Position numbers and translations under genes: made by a program
Shown: positions 1 to 12,099 of the stretch, in pieces
Layout: each line of letters starts with the position of its first letter
Position numbering within the stretch: position 1 is the first letter of the stretch
Source: Hypholoma sublateritium FD-334 SS-4
Taxonomy: Eukaryota; Basidiomycota; Agaricomycetes; Agaricales; Strophariaceae
Direction of reading: 5' to 3'
DNA: 64,000 nt
NCBI GenBank assembly: GCA_000827495.1
Contig: KN817548.1
Location: 1 to 64,000 of the forward strand
The notes under the pieces: model-generated
Seen by the model: only the letters and a program-made list of their open reading frames with translations
Told to the model about the DNA's origin: nothing
The model's database searches: none

Positions 1-322
1 GTTGATGCAAATATTTCGTCCCACCGGCATGCCTACACGCTACACACAAGATTGTCATTGCAAAGTGGGTACAGATGAACTGCCTAGAATTCGAGTGATT
101 TGCGTGAATGGAAGTCGCCATTGTAACNCTGCTAAACGCGCGTACGCGGCGCTACGCAGCGAGCATGTCAGCGGTAATAGCCCTGCAAATCGACGAGTAT
201 CGGAAAGACAAGATTGATGCACAAAACAAGGCACGCAAATCACCATGGCTCATTGTGATCCGGCCTCATCGGAGTTGATTTTGACTGGGTATCAGCGACT
301 GGTGCGAAAGAGATTGGCGTAC

Positions 323-2071
323 TAAGAGCGGAGATTTCATCAATGCCCAGGCGGTAAAGTGAGATTTAGCTTCTTCGAACGTTAGACCGCCGTTTCCTCT
401 GCAAGCGAGTCAGCAGATTGTACGCCGAACACCCCTGATATTGGACGACGTACAGTTGGAGCTGCAAAGGTTAAATTTAGCAATAGATTAGTAGTGAAGC
501 TTGCGGTGACACGAGGAATATATTCCTAACAATGTCCATGTCGTTCCGGCCGTAAAAATTGGTCGCTTGTGTCAAGAAAGAGTTGCTATGTGCACGAAAG
601 ATAGTGAGTACACGCAACGCAATGTTTTGAACCTCTCACAAATTGATAACCGCCGTCAGCGTTTCCCACTGCGTCGAAAGGTCTCCAGTTGTCTGGTAGA
701 GAACTGCCTTCAGAAACATGCTTCGCTATATTGACGGAAGACTTACCCTCCAGCTATGCCCCAGCTGTGCACCCCACCTTAAGTCACAGATAACGCGTGA
801 AAATCAGGTTTGATAGTGATAAATGTAGACCTCACACCCAAACTTGAGTCTGTCACCATCCACAAAAGTGACATCAATTATGTGTCAGGGAGAAAAAAAA
901 CTAGATCTCACCCAGCCCCATTCGCAGAGGGAAAAAACAAAATTTCTCCCTGTAGATTGTCCGACCTGAGCAAGAGCGTCGCTCATTAACTGATACCCTG
1001 AAAAGAGTAAATAGAATAAATGGCTGAGCAGTTATATGAGCATGAAAATTTCTTACTTCCGACTTCACCCTGTCGGGTGATACTATCGTATGGAACTATA
1101 TATGACCATGAGTACACTATTTTCATCTTGATCCAGAGATGTGGTATTTACTTGCACAATTATCGTACCTGTGTTTCATGTTCGTATGAGGAGGGAAATG
1201 TACAATTGGCCAACTGCGACTCACTTCAAAAAGTCGAACCCCATGTCAGCAAAGGTTTGAGCATCCCGAAGCTCATTCGAGTAGGATCCAGGGTACCCCG
1301 CGCATGTAAACCACCCAGAGTCGCTGTACTAGATATGAAGTCAAAACAACGCCATCAAAACCAGAGTAGTCGGGCTAACAATTCCAGTTTTACTGAAAAA
1401 AACTCTTCCATCAGTGTCAGGTACTCAAGTATTCGAGTTTGGCTTACAATCCGAGAGCGTGAATCTGTTGGTTGAGCAACTTCATCCCGCCTTTGAAGCG
1501 AACTTGATCTACACATATTGCGCCAACTATGAGAAAACGGCCCTGATTCAGAGGGCATTGATACGGCATACCTTCGATGATGTCGCCGGCCGCCGTACGG
1601 TTCTTCTCAGCCCAGCAATCATCGATGTTCACGAATTCGTAACCCACGGCCTCATAACCATGCACATGAGTGGGATTAAGCATGCGCATATATTAAAAGT
1701 ATACCTGAAGACCCAAGGACTTCATCAACTGCGCCATCTGCAGGATAAGCTCCTCGCTGATATCGCACTATACAAGAGGTTCAATACATCTAATCTCTAA
1801 GTAAAGAGCTCTTGGCGTACCTGATACGCATACCAAGCTTCAAAGGCCAAAACACGCTAGTCAATACTATATTTCTGAGCTCGAATGAAAACACCAACTG
1901 TTATAGCCCAAAACTGGCATTTCCCAAAAAGGTAAGTCGAACTCCTTGTAGAGCCTTCGTGAACCACCTACCCGGCAACTTGGCAACCCCATTGTTGAGT
2001 GCGTTGGCGGTGTTCGAGCTCGTAAAAGCTATAAGGCCTGTCAATAATATGCCTAAAGAAATGAGGAACAT
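323..2071 (-). CDS. GH27 alpha-galactosidase, many exons, 3' end unresolved
   Basis: Secreted glycoside hydrolase expected to release terminal alpha-galactose. Seen on the minus strand, joined across about a dozen short introns: a signal-peptide-like start at M2071, then [61 protein letters not shown] (GH27 nucleophile Asp), [20 protein letters not shown] (acid/base Asp of the family), [19 protein letters not shown] and WALMKSPLL. Order and spacing match fungal GH27 enzymes. An in-frame upstream ATG at 2236 would instead give a charged N-terminus ahead of the hydrophobic segment; 2071 gives a normal signal peptide and is preferred. The splice between SLCEWG and GAQLGHSWR could not be fitted cleanly. 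After KSPLL the family needs roughly a further 100 residues, including the C-terminal beta domain, and I find no continuation in the remaining 320 bases. The gene may be truncated, decayed, or continue off the edge. An ambiguous base sits at 127. Confidence 0.85.
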
Positions 2072-2236
2072 TGTAATGAGGACCGCAAGTGAAGTAGCAA
2101 GTGCGAGGCCTGCCTTTTTATAATAGCCCTCCGTCTTCGCTTCTTCAAGTTCGGCTTTCATTTTATTTTCGAATGCATCACTGGGACAATTCACCTCATG
2201 CTTTCCTTCGCAGAGGTAGGTCTCCTGCTGCAGCAT

Positions 2237-3560
2237 CTTGAACCCCTCCCCTCATATGACACGGCTTAGAAGTTGATTGGGAATCATCTGAGCAAGCTCC
2301 GCGTTGTAGTCGCATCACACATGCTAGAGAGTGAAAGGAGAGGACTGCTTAGACGGATTGCTTAGACGGATTGGAGAAAAAGCTGACGAACTCGTGATCT
2401 TGAAGCGATGAACAACTGGCAGCATCGACAGTCTTGGGCCTGGGGAAGAAAAAGGACTAGCTACAACGAGTCCTAGCAGGCGTTGAGGTATATCTGAGGC
2501 CCAATCAAGACGTGCCACAAATCCAAGTGTCTACAGACAGATACGAGACGATAGAGAGCATGCAGAATATGAAATAGAAGACCGGAAGATTGTCAGAAGG
2601 AAGCCGCGCCGAAGCCGGTGGTACAGTACCATCACGTGTGGGAGGCGGGCCGTCAAGATACACGTCGCTGCAGTCTGAGCGAGATAGAACCAACCGACCA
2701 CCTGGACATGGGCGTTGATAACGTCGCCAGCTGCAAATTCTAGCTCGTTTAGACCAGAACACTTGCTATGGTTGTCTTTCGTGTATCAGGGGCAAATATG
2801 CGGGCAATAACAATGTGATGTGGAGGAGACGGGGAAGGCATGTCGACGTTATAGGTAAACTGGGGCGCATTCTCTGATACAGAGTGTGAGCTCGCTAAAT
2901 TAGAAATAAACCGATGACGCGCCAGAGAAGCGGTGTACCCGTGGAACGTGATCAAGATATCGCGGAATTCTCCGCGTGGTCGGTGAAATGTTGCGAGTCC
3001 CGAATACACAGCCGCTGCACCTTGGTGTCCGCGTACCGCGTGCGTATGCCGTTTAAGCTTTTCGGCTGACACGTTGCGCATGGTGTGATTGAAACAGCCC
3101 CCTTGCGTCAGCGGCGCTACATTTGTGCATATGTACATGATTTTATGTAGCCAGCGACAGTAGGTCCGTGCGATGCAGTCCTTCGAGCAGGTGTCCTGTC
3201 GTGTTTCGGTCGGTAGGTACATAGTACTTACAAGGACCAACGACAACTATTGTATCATAATTATTCGCGATTTCGAAACAACGATTCTACGGACGGCGGA
3301 AGACCTGACAGAGCCGCGCGAAGCTGAAGATGCTTTGGCAACAAAAACAGACGACGGCTCCGGCACCGGAACGATGTTCGAACGAAACAGCTGGGTCGAT
3401 GCCGATGCCGATGCTATAAATAACATAATGTACATCTGGTCACATTGAACTGTCTTGAGCTCCTGCTGCACCCTCCGGACGGCTGCGCGAGCGCCGCTTG
3501 TGTAGTTTTGCTGCCGTCCTATATGTCTTACAGTGCCCTGAATTGAGATATCACGCACTT
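2237..3560. other. Stretch without a recognisable gene
   Basis: No protein family recognised. A 165-codon minus-strand frame (3246-2749) is the longest, with no known motif and no obvious splice partners. A 13-base unit, gcttagacggatt, is duplicated in tandem at about 2348-2374. Confidence 0.4.
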
Positions 3561-6500
3561 CTCGGAATGAATGGAGCTACGATGGCGCACCTGCACATAT
3601 GACGCCGTAGGACATCTGCTCGAGAACTCTGAAGCGTCCAGAGAGGCTCCTCGCCTGAGATCGCCTCTAAACGGCTACGAGAAGTCGGCGGACATAAAAA
3701 AACAGCGTATATACGCAGTCTGGGCTGCAGGAAAGTAGGGTGGGTGGGCACGCCGAGTCGCATGTACGCAGGCGCTGCAGCATACCAGCGAAACGAACTC
3801 ACCTGCGCGTACTGCACCCAGGGCTGCGGGAAGGTGTACATAGCGCAGGTATGGCTGTGCTGCAGCGCCTATGGGGCGCCTGGCGGCCGATACAGGGAGG
3901 CGACGGATAAGTATGGGTGACGGGGAGACGGGAGGGACAGCGCTAAGCACTTGTTGGGCGCGAAGAAAGCGCGGTGCGCACCACAAGGAACCACGGCCGA
4001 CGGGTTGGATGCGATGATAGGCCCTCAATGCGCGTGAGGCACACCTGCGAAGGTGAAGGTGTGCATGGAAGGCGCAGACCCGCGGCCGTGGCGTGTGCGG
4101 TGGAGTGGCGCTCGCATGATCGTCGCCAGAGATTGCGGATGAGGACTGGGGACGGCGGTTTTAGGGGGACGGCTGTGAGTGGCGTAAATGATATAGCGGT
4201 GAGGCACACCCATGGAGGTAGGTGAGAGGAAGTGGGCGGACGCGGGCGATGGCGATGGTACTGATGCGGAATGATGCGTTTGGGGACCATAGAGGAGTAT
4301 GTACATGCAACCGCAGACGTCAGTAGCAGGAATACCATACGAAAGCACGGTGCCCGCTGGAGGCACCACGCTCACGAGTGGATGTTGTGCGATCCCTCTG
4401 CGTGCCGCGTGGGCAGTGTCTGTGGTCCGCCGCGGCGGGTCTTGTAGATGCTGCTCCCATTGTATGCACTGACGCCCCGATGACAATCACATTCTGACCA
4501 CAAACAGGAACTACGCCTATAAGACGTAGCGTATGCGAGTGGAACATCGATGACCAGGGTGCGCCGTGCAACCCATGGGGGCAATCGGTGAGCATCGTTA
4601 TCGATCGTCTAGGTCAGCGCCGCAGATGCGAATGTTGCTTACGCACATATAGACAGGGATTGCTTTGGTCTCAAATGTTGATGATAAATTCTGGGATATC
4701 AATGGTTACATGGAAAGACGCGACGAAAGCACTGAGGAGCCAGGTGGTAGTACTTCGTGAAGAGGTCATTACGATTAGGCCTGCGCTGGCATCAATCTCC
4801 GGCCCGAAGTCAACTAAAAATACCTTCGTTCGGAGCTGCTTGCCTTATCAGGACATCAATTACGGCCTGGGGCATGATTGACTCATCCATCGATCTCCCC
4901 TCTCTTCCCAACTCTCATCATCAGCCTGCGGGCACAATATTTCGGTGCCTAAAGGCACCGGACGCTCGTCGGGACAACGCGGTATATGAAGGTGAGCAGC
5001 AAGAGCACTTGCAGTGTTGACCATGATGACTACAGGTCTCGCCGCTCGGCGCCGCCAGAGTCCGCACGCCGCACACCGCCAGGGATGGTCCTCTACTCGG
5101 GCGCTGCGTTGCAATGGATGCATTCGGAGCAACGCTCGTGTTTAGGTGGAATATCAACCCCTGTTGCGTGTGCGCTGGCGCATTCTCTGCGGTCGATTCA
5201 CACCGCCGAGCGCAGTCGTGCGTGGGGCGTCTATGACTCATGCATCCTTTTTTTGCATGGGGTCACTCGACCGCTGTTACCCTGAACTCTGCCGCGGGTC
5301 AGCGCACCACGTCTCCCATCCACTTTCATCGATGACATGCACCCCATCGCCACGACGCATACTTACCTCGTCCCCCTGCTCTTCCCACCCACCCAAGCTA
5401 TCACGCGAGCGCCATCGCCACGGTGTCACACCCCCACCGCCGCGGGCCTCCACTCTACATGCGCGATATACCTGAATCTACAGATGCCCGCACGCACATG
5501 TTAGGTTTGGAAAAAGCAGCCCGCTGGCGGTGGCTGTCTGCGCCGTGCACCATCCTCGCCCGCATGCCTCAGCCACCACGCTTTCAGCGCAGCTTTTCCT
5601 CCGCGTGGCGCGTCGCCGCCTTCCCGTGTCCTGAATCGGCCGACTCCGTGCCGCTTCGCCCCTGCGCTATGCCCCGTCGTCACGCCACCACCCCCGGCGG
5701 CTCCATGCGTCCCGCAGATACTAAATCACCGCGAGTCCCACGAGTCGCTGCATTGTGCGCGCAGCATGCATCGCGCGGTGATTAACATTTCTGTTCCTCT
5801 GCGGGCCCCGTGCATCCGGCGCGCCAGCTATCTCTACAACGCCAAGTACTCACCGCCCGACGCACTTCACCACATCTCTGCCCATCCTCGGTGCGCCAAT
5901 TTGCCCAGCGGCCGCTCGGCCCGCAACGGATTTCTTCCCACCGGTGCTCGGCGCGTCGCTGTGTCGTGCGCACGGCGTGTCCCCACTCGTGTTCTGGGGA
6001 AGCTAAAAGTGGGCCTAGTTGCGAGTTGCGGTCGTGTGCCTACCGCCACCCCGCTGTGCGCGCTGTCCGACGCATGCTACAGCCGCTGCGGCGTTGCTTC
6101 GCTCGTGCCATGCATGCGTGCGTCCAGCAAGGCGCGCCCGTGTATCCCTCGATTCAAGAACAAGCTCGCTGCAGCGTCTGTGCGCATGTTTCCCCCCGCG
6201 TACCGGCCCACTGTCTATACCAGCCATTATGCAACATGTTCCGTGCACTCGTCCGTTCCACGTGCCGCGCGGTGTAAACACTTGCGATTCTAGATATTGG
6301 ACAAGTGCTCCGTCCTGCTAGTACCCCGCCGCTACCGCCCAGGGACACATACCGCACATTACGGTGTCTAGCCACGTAGCTGAGAGGCCGTGTGCGTGGT
6401 ATCGTTGAACCATTGGACGACTTGCAGCGGCGGCGTTTTGTGCGTGCGGCGGCGCGCTCCTTCACGCGTGTCTTGGCTGGTTTAACGAGTCACTAGCTAT
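3560..6500. other. GC-rich, CpG-rich block with many overlapping open frames, no recognisable gene
   Basis: Frames of 60-175 codons lie open on both strands and in several phases at once. That is what stop-poor GC-rich DNA gives by chance, and none shows a family motif. The translations are rich in Arg, Ala, Pro and His with no hydrophobic periodicity. I cannot support a coding call here. It could be the remains of old genes or a transcribed non-coding region. Confidence 0.4.
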
Positions 6501-6532
6501 AGTCAATTATTGATGACCGACTACTGGTACTG

Positions 6533-6715
6533 AATGTCTGGTCAGTGACCAGTCAGTGACCAGTTTTATTCAATGACCAGCCGGTGACTAGTCAGTGACC
6601 AGCCAGCGACCAGTCAGTGACTAGTCAGCGACTCGACTAGTCAGCGACCAGTCAGTGACTTGACTAGTCACCCTGGGAATCACTATTCATTGACTTTTAG
6701 GCGGTGACCAGTCAC
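6533..6715. repeat. Imperfect short tandem repeat, unit of about 10-11 bases (GTCAGTGACCA-like)
   Basis: The words gtcagtgacca, gtcagcgacca and gactagtcagt recur more than ten times with small changes. Several copies combine TGACCAGTCA or GACTAGTC, so the array is locally near-palindromic. It sits at the edge of the GC-rich block. No coding frame crosses it. Confidence 0.8.
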
Positions 6716-6719
6716 CATA

Positions 6720-7390
6720 GCCGAGTGCACACCGCACATCGCACAACAACGGATAAGAACTTATTCAGACTGGCCGAAGGCCAAATTCAAACCCCGAGCC
6801 CGGCTGCCCTATTCCCCAGTTAATCGCATTACGCCATATTTAGACATGCGGCACTGCGTAAATGCTCTGCTTTTGAAATGTTATTGTAATGTTATGTAAA
6901 AAGTGTGATAGTAAGCCATTCGCGCTATGTGCCCGTGCTTCTGGAAATACTGCTCGTTTCCAGCGAGTTTCAGGCCCGGGGGCTCGAGGCGCAACGGGCA
7001 GTGCGAGTGTATCTCAATTCCCGGGCCGGTGGCGATCAACGCGATAACAGGTTGGGGTATATGGCAGACCGCCAGACAGCCGCCGCTTTCAACGGTGCAA
7101 TTACATGAATGTTTTGGCGCTCAGTTGCTCTTAGGAACGCAAGGGAAGTTACCTGTACATGCGCCACCGAGTAGCAAACTAATATACACTGATCGTATTG
7201 TGAGAATACGCCTACTATACGCAAGCGCCTATACACCGTCAGCTGCGATGCGGTCGCGACGGATATGTCTGTCAAAGCCAGATGTGGAAACCGATGCGAT
7301 GGCGCGTTTATAGCATGGTGTGTCGTTGATTATTGGACCCACGGTTATCGATGAGCGATTCTCTGCATCAGCTTCGAAAAACCATGCTCG
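6720..7390. other. Stretch without a recognisable gene
   Basis: Only short frames without motifs. It ends at the target site of the transposon copy that starts at 7400. Confidence 0.4.
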
Positions 7391-8213
7391 CCCGGAGATC
7401 AGTGTTGAGTCGATTGGTATAACTCGATCCGATCGGGCACTTTTATTGCCACCGCGCGCCGATGAGTTATACCCAACCCTCCCTGCATCATCGTTGTTTG
7501 TTCTGCGGACATTGAAGTAAGGCTGCTAACTAGTATATCATACTTTCCTTTTTTTTTAATGGTTATCCCAGGTCTCGAAGCTTGAGCGCGAGCTTGAGGC
7601 CTTGTGGGGCGGCGGGCGGCGGGCGCTGAGCCATATCAGGAAATATTCCCACATTCTACAGCACAGCAGTGACGAAGTTGCGCCTACTTTGGGTTTTNAC
7701 TTCTGCTGGACGTTNTGATNTATCCAGAAAATTGAGCACACTAAGTTGACTGTCGTGCGCGTGAGCGTCGGCCAAAAAAATTGGATTTTATTTTATTTTT
7801 CCCGGTGCCTCTCGTTGCATGCACCTTGCGTGCACCATTGTTTGACCATTGTTAGTGTAAATATACTGAGTGCCATTTTTGCACCTCACGCTTGAGCCAT
7901 ATATCGTGCTCCAGATTATTCAANCACGTCGCGTCCTCGCAGAGGATTTATTACCACTATTTATCTCGCGCGGGCAACGTGACGGAGCAGCCCGCGAACT
8001 TAGCGCGCGTCGCTCCAGAGCTCAAAATCCATACTTTTAACAATTTATTTTAAAAGCTGCCAATGCCGCCGCCTCGCCGACGTTTACTTGAATGTCCGAT
8101 GGGACAAACACTGTGATTCAGGGAGGGTTGGGTATAACTCATCGACATTCGGTATCAATCAATCTGCCCGATTGAATCGAGTTATACCAATCGACTACAC
8201 ACTCCCCGGAGAT
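7391..8213. mobile_element. Non-autonomous long-TIR DNA transposon (MULE-like), copy 1, with 9-base target duplication
   Basis: Element 7400-8204 (805 bases) is flanked by direct repeats CCCGGAGAT at 7391-7399 and 8205-8213. The ends are imperfect inverted repeats of roughly 120 bases. The left end starts CAGTGTTGAGTCGATTGG; the right end, read on the minus strand, starts GAGTGTGTAGTCGATTGG. Both share a GATGAGTTATACCCAACCCT block and a GGACATT-AAGTAA block. No transposase frame is present, so it would need a helper. Long TIRs and 9-base duplications are typical of Mutator-like elements; hAT elements (8-base duplications) are the alternative. Related copies lie at 20037-21723. Ambiguous bases occur within it. 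Confidence 0.85.
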
Positions 8214-9168
8214 TAACGGGAATATCATGCCTTAAAGAATCTAGCGACAGATACATTCAATCGGCGAGCAGTGGGATGTATCATGTGGGCTGCATTAACT
8301 GCCTCGATGCACTTGGCGGAACTGCTGCTCGTGTAGTGCGCCCAAACTTTAACTGCGTGGGATAGAAACCCACACGTGGATACTTGTGCGCTATTCTGTA
8401 CGTCCGCGTCGGGTACGAAGGGCTTGTACTGGGGAAAGAGTGGAAAACAGTCGAAGCTGTATTGAGTCTTCTGAGTCGCTGTGTATCGTCGACTTTGGGT
8501 TCATTTTTTATTCTTGGTACATACAGTTGAAGCTGCTATAAGACAGATCCTTCTGAGCGGCAACTTGAAGGAGGTCAAGATGGCAAGCCATATGCTCTAT
8601 TTTTAACTCGCTCTGTACATGTAGATTTTTAAATATAAAGAGATATCGGCAATGGAATATCACCGCAAAATACAGTATCTTAGTTACTTCTGGTAGTATT
8701 CTGGGCTCCTTCTGGACCAATCAGGACTGATAATCATACTGCGGCAGCCTATGTTCCGTGCTGCTGCGACACTGTCGTTTATTTCTGGTCAACTTCTGAT
8801 GCTAAGAATTCAACTGACTCACGATTCCACTTATAGCGCACTTATTGTAAGTAACACCATCGCAGACGTTCCTAAGCGCCCAGCGACGATGCTACACAGC
8901 TATCCGGTGCGGCGTTGAGTCATGCCGGAGACTTTATTATTCCCACGGATACGAATCATGGCAGTGAACGTTTGTGCGCAGTTCATCCCGGTTCGATTGC
9001 GCTCAGATGGACCCGAATGTGACTCGGTAATCAGCTCCAGCGCCGCATTTTAGGCTCAATCCATAGCCTTTAAGCTTCTTCTCGAACTATCACCCACTTC
9101 TTCACCACTTCAGCCACGTCTCTCTAGCTGCGTGTTGGCTGCCAACCCCAGCACCGTACGACCTGTCA
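8214..9168. other. Intergenic, upstream region of the BCS1-like gene
   Basis: No gene recognised; only short motif-free frames. The last part should hold the promoter of the gene starting at 9169. Confidence 0.4.
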
Positions 9169-11650
9169 ATGAGACCCCAGCGATACGCGCAGCCCTTGAT
9201 GGACGACTCGATCATGACTGAAAACTACAACACGGGCGGGCCAGATGGTGGCACGCTCACCCGAATCATGGGCCTCTCGATGTTCGCATCGCTGTTCGAG
9301 GGCTTGGTGGGGGGAGGAATGGACGGCGGTGGTGGCGTGAACAGTGCGGTGATGAACAGCCTGCGGCTTTTCATCCTGGGCACGATCATCGAGACTGGTC
9401 GCCGATTCTTCCAGTGGGCTGTCGAGCGCTTTAAGCTCTTCCGTATGTATCCGCGTTGTCCCTCTCGCTATCTGATCGTGTTCATTGACTTGCCTCGTTG
9501 CACAGAATACTCGATTACGGCGCAGTTCCAGGAAGGTGACCCGTCATACGAATGGATCATATTGTTTCTCGTAAGCCCTAGCGACATCCCTTTCTGTTCA
9601 TGTTGTACTAATGGCTGATTCTGTCTTAGACGGAGGAAAAGGTGTGGACGCGCGCGAGGCAATTCCGCGTGAATGCGACGAATTCAATGAGAAAGTGGAC
9701 CGTGAATATGGCCGATCCTGATGGCGACGATCTGTCCAAGGATGAAAACGCGGAATATGTACCCACCTACGACGAGGCGCAGCTATTCAAGTGGAGAGGA
9801 TATTGGGTAGAGATCCGCCGCACAATGACCTCACGATTCAACCCATCAGTCGGCAACCAACTTTCGACAACGTTGTTTGTAACGTGCGTTCTTCGACGTC
9901 ACACTCAGTGCTCTGATCAGTGATGCTAAAGATGTCCTTACTATAGACTCTACACGCGTGACATGAGTGCGCTATCGGCGCTGGTCGACGACGCCAAAGC
10001 GCGCTACACAAGAAGGAGCAATCCTCACGTCATCGTGCACACTATCGATCAAGTTCGTCGCGTTCGTCTAATTCTTCTTCCCCCCTCCTATTCAAACTTT
10101 AGACGCATGCGCTGATTTTCCATATAGGCTGGGATGAACTTTGGTCCTAACGGCGTCTGGGGAAACTCGAAGAGCAAGCAACGTCGTCCGCTCAGCTCTA
10201 TTATCCTACAAGAGGGGGTTATACAATCGCTTGTCGAAGACGCCCGTGAATTCATTCGCAGTGAAGATTGGTATACAAAAGCCGGAATCCCGCATCGGCG
10301 CGGCTACTTGCTCCACGGCCCTCCGGGAACAGGGAAAAGTATGTACTGCCCAATCATGAATGGAGGTATTTCTGACATCACCTATTCCTTTTAGGCTCGA
10401 CTATATACGCAGTGGCTGGAGAACTTGGCCTAGAAATCTACTCACTATCGCTGGCATCTTCGTTGTATGTCCCTGCGGTACATAGTATGCAATACGTCGT
10501 CTCTGACCTGACCTCCCTCTTAGCGTCGATGACTCCTTCCTTCAACGCGCGGTCGCGTCTATTCCAAAACAAGCTATATTCCTTATCGAGGACATCGACT
10601 GTGCATTCCCTTCACGCGAAGATCAAGAAGAGGCAGAAACCCTCCCAATGATGGCCGGCGCGCCATTCCCTCCACACATGATGATGAACAGTAGAATGAT
10701 GGGCCGGCAGACCTCACCCATCACGCTATCCGGGCTTCTGAATGTGTTGGACGGAGTGGGGAGCGAAGAAGGCAAGATATTCTTCGCCACGGTACGTGTA
10801 TCTCTCTCGTTCGCGATGTAGGCCATGCTGATCGGTGGCTGTGACGCAGACCAACTACATCGACCGCCTGGACTCCGCCCTCCTGCGGCCTGGCCGCATC
10901 GACAAGAAGATCCAGTACAAGCTCGCGACAAAGGCGCAGGCCGCCGCGCTCTTCCTCCGTTTCTACCCCGAATCATATACCACCCTTCTTTGCGAGCAGT
11001 CAGAGACGACGCCGCTCTCAGAAAAGATGCCCATCGACGGCGACGCACGCAAGACGCTCACCCCGGCCGAGAAGACCGCCGCCCTGGCGGACCTCGCCGC
11101 GCGCTTTTCAGCCGAGATCCCGGAGCACGAGTTCTCGACGGCGGAGATGCAGGGCTTCCTCCTCGCGTGCAAGCAGCAGCCGGAGAAAGCCGTCGCGGAC
11201 GTCGCCGCCTGGGTCGCGGGCGAGCGCGCGGAGCGCGAACAGAAGCGCGTGCGCGAGGAGGAGCGTGAGGCGCGCAAGCGCGAGAAGAAGGAACTGCGCG
11301 AGGCACGGCAGCTGCAGGGCTCGCTCGCGCGGCTCGGCGAGATGGGCGCTTTCGGAGGCGGCGCGGAGGAGGCGCATGGGGGCTCGCAGAAGGCGAGGAG
11401 GAGGCATGGGCCGCCGCCTGAGCTGGATGCCGCCGGTGCCATACCCTCCGTCCACGTCAACGGTACGATCCCGCTACCCAATGGGGCGGGCCCGCTATCC
11501 AACGGCACTAGCCCAATGTCCAACGGCACCAGCCCAATGTCCACCGGCACCAGCCCATTGCTCAGCGGCTCGCCTGTTCAGTCTCCCAACGGAACACCTG
11601 TTATGGAAGTCCCGTCTGTAACGTCGAAAGCGGTGGAAGTGGGCGCCTAG
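9169..11650 (+). CDS. BCS1-type AAA ATPase (mitochondrial chaperone family)
   Basis: BCS1 proteins are AAA ATPases; the founding member, in the mitochondrial inner membrane, inserts the Rieske protein into complex III. Fungi also carry many divergent paralogues. Exon 1 (9169-9442) gives an N-terminus with a likely membrane segment (SLRLFILGTIIETG). Exon 2 is 9506-9570 and exon 3 starts at 9630, forming a BCS1_N-like region that ends near the phrase SSIILQEGVIQSLVEDAREF. The P-loop HGPPGTGKSS is split by an intron after 10338. Walker B is FLIEDIDCAF, followed by ITLSGLLNVLDGVGSEEG and TNYIDRLDSALLRPGRID. Past the AAA core come a long Glu/Arg-rich helical stretch and an unusual NGTSPMS-type repeat tail ending at 11650. 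The variable linker and tail suggest a fungal paralogue rather than orthodox BCS1. The family call is secure; the substrate is unknown. Confidence 0.93.
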
Positions 11651-11734
11651 TTGTGACACCTCTTTCCTGTATGGGCCGGATCCACTATTTCTTCCTTCTT
11701 GATGGTTTTTTCTCGTACTTTTTGAACGCATTCC

Positions 11735-12034
11735 TCACACTGATGACTTCCCGGCGCACTTCCTTGACAATCTGTAGAATATCTTTCTAAATGTACACTG
11801 CTTGTAAGTTGTATTGTACTTGCTATATATGCGATTCTCTTCTTCGTACCACGGCGCTGGAGGTTGGGAAACGGTTGTTGGGGCCTGGCGCGATCGCAGG
11901 ACACGATGGCTGATAGTATTTTGTGTCCTCTTGAGAGGGCTCTTTGCCGGTGGGGCGCTTCCCGACGCCACTCGTGAGGGTTCTTCGTTAGCGGGCCCGT
12001 TTTCCTTTCCCCAATTAGGGATGTTGCACTCCAT
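11735..12034 (-). pseudogene. Relic of the RVLRSR-type gene at 32111 (inverted partial copy)
   Basis: On the minus strand this reads KENGPANEEPSRVASGSAPP, then PLKRT and SHRVLRSRQAP. The intact gene at 32111 reads KENQPVDEETSRVALGSAAP, PLKRV and SDRVLRSRQAP. The sequence just upstream also matches: GGAGTGCAACATCCCTAATT here against GGAGGTGCCACGTCCCTAATT near 31980. The N-terminal third of the gene is missing, so promoter-side DNA abuts the KEN motif. The frame has no proper start or conserved end. I read it as a decayed duplicate. Confidence 0.7.
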
Positions 12035-12099
12035 TTTTCTGATAAGAATTTAACAGAAAGCGACGACCCATTTGTACAGACCCACGAGATGAAAGGTGG

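Noticed and set aside
2749..3246. 165-codon minus-strand frame
   Set aside because: No motif, no splice context, and no similarity to known families that I can recognise.
5766..6293. 175-codon frame and its overlapping neighbours in the GC-rich block
   Set aside because: Several frames are open at once on both strands, as expected from low stop density; none has a recognisable feature.
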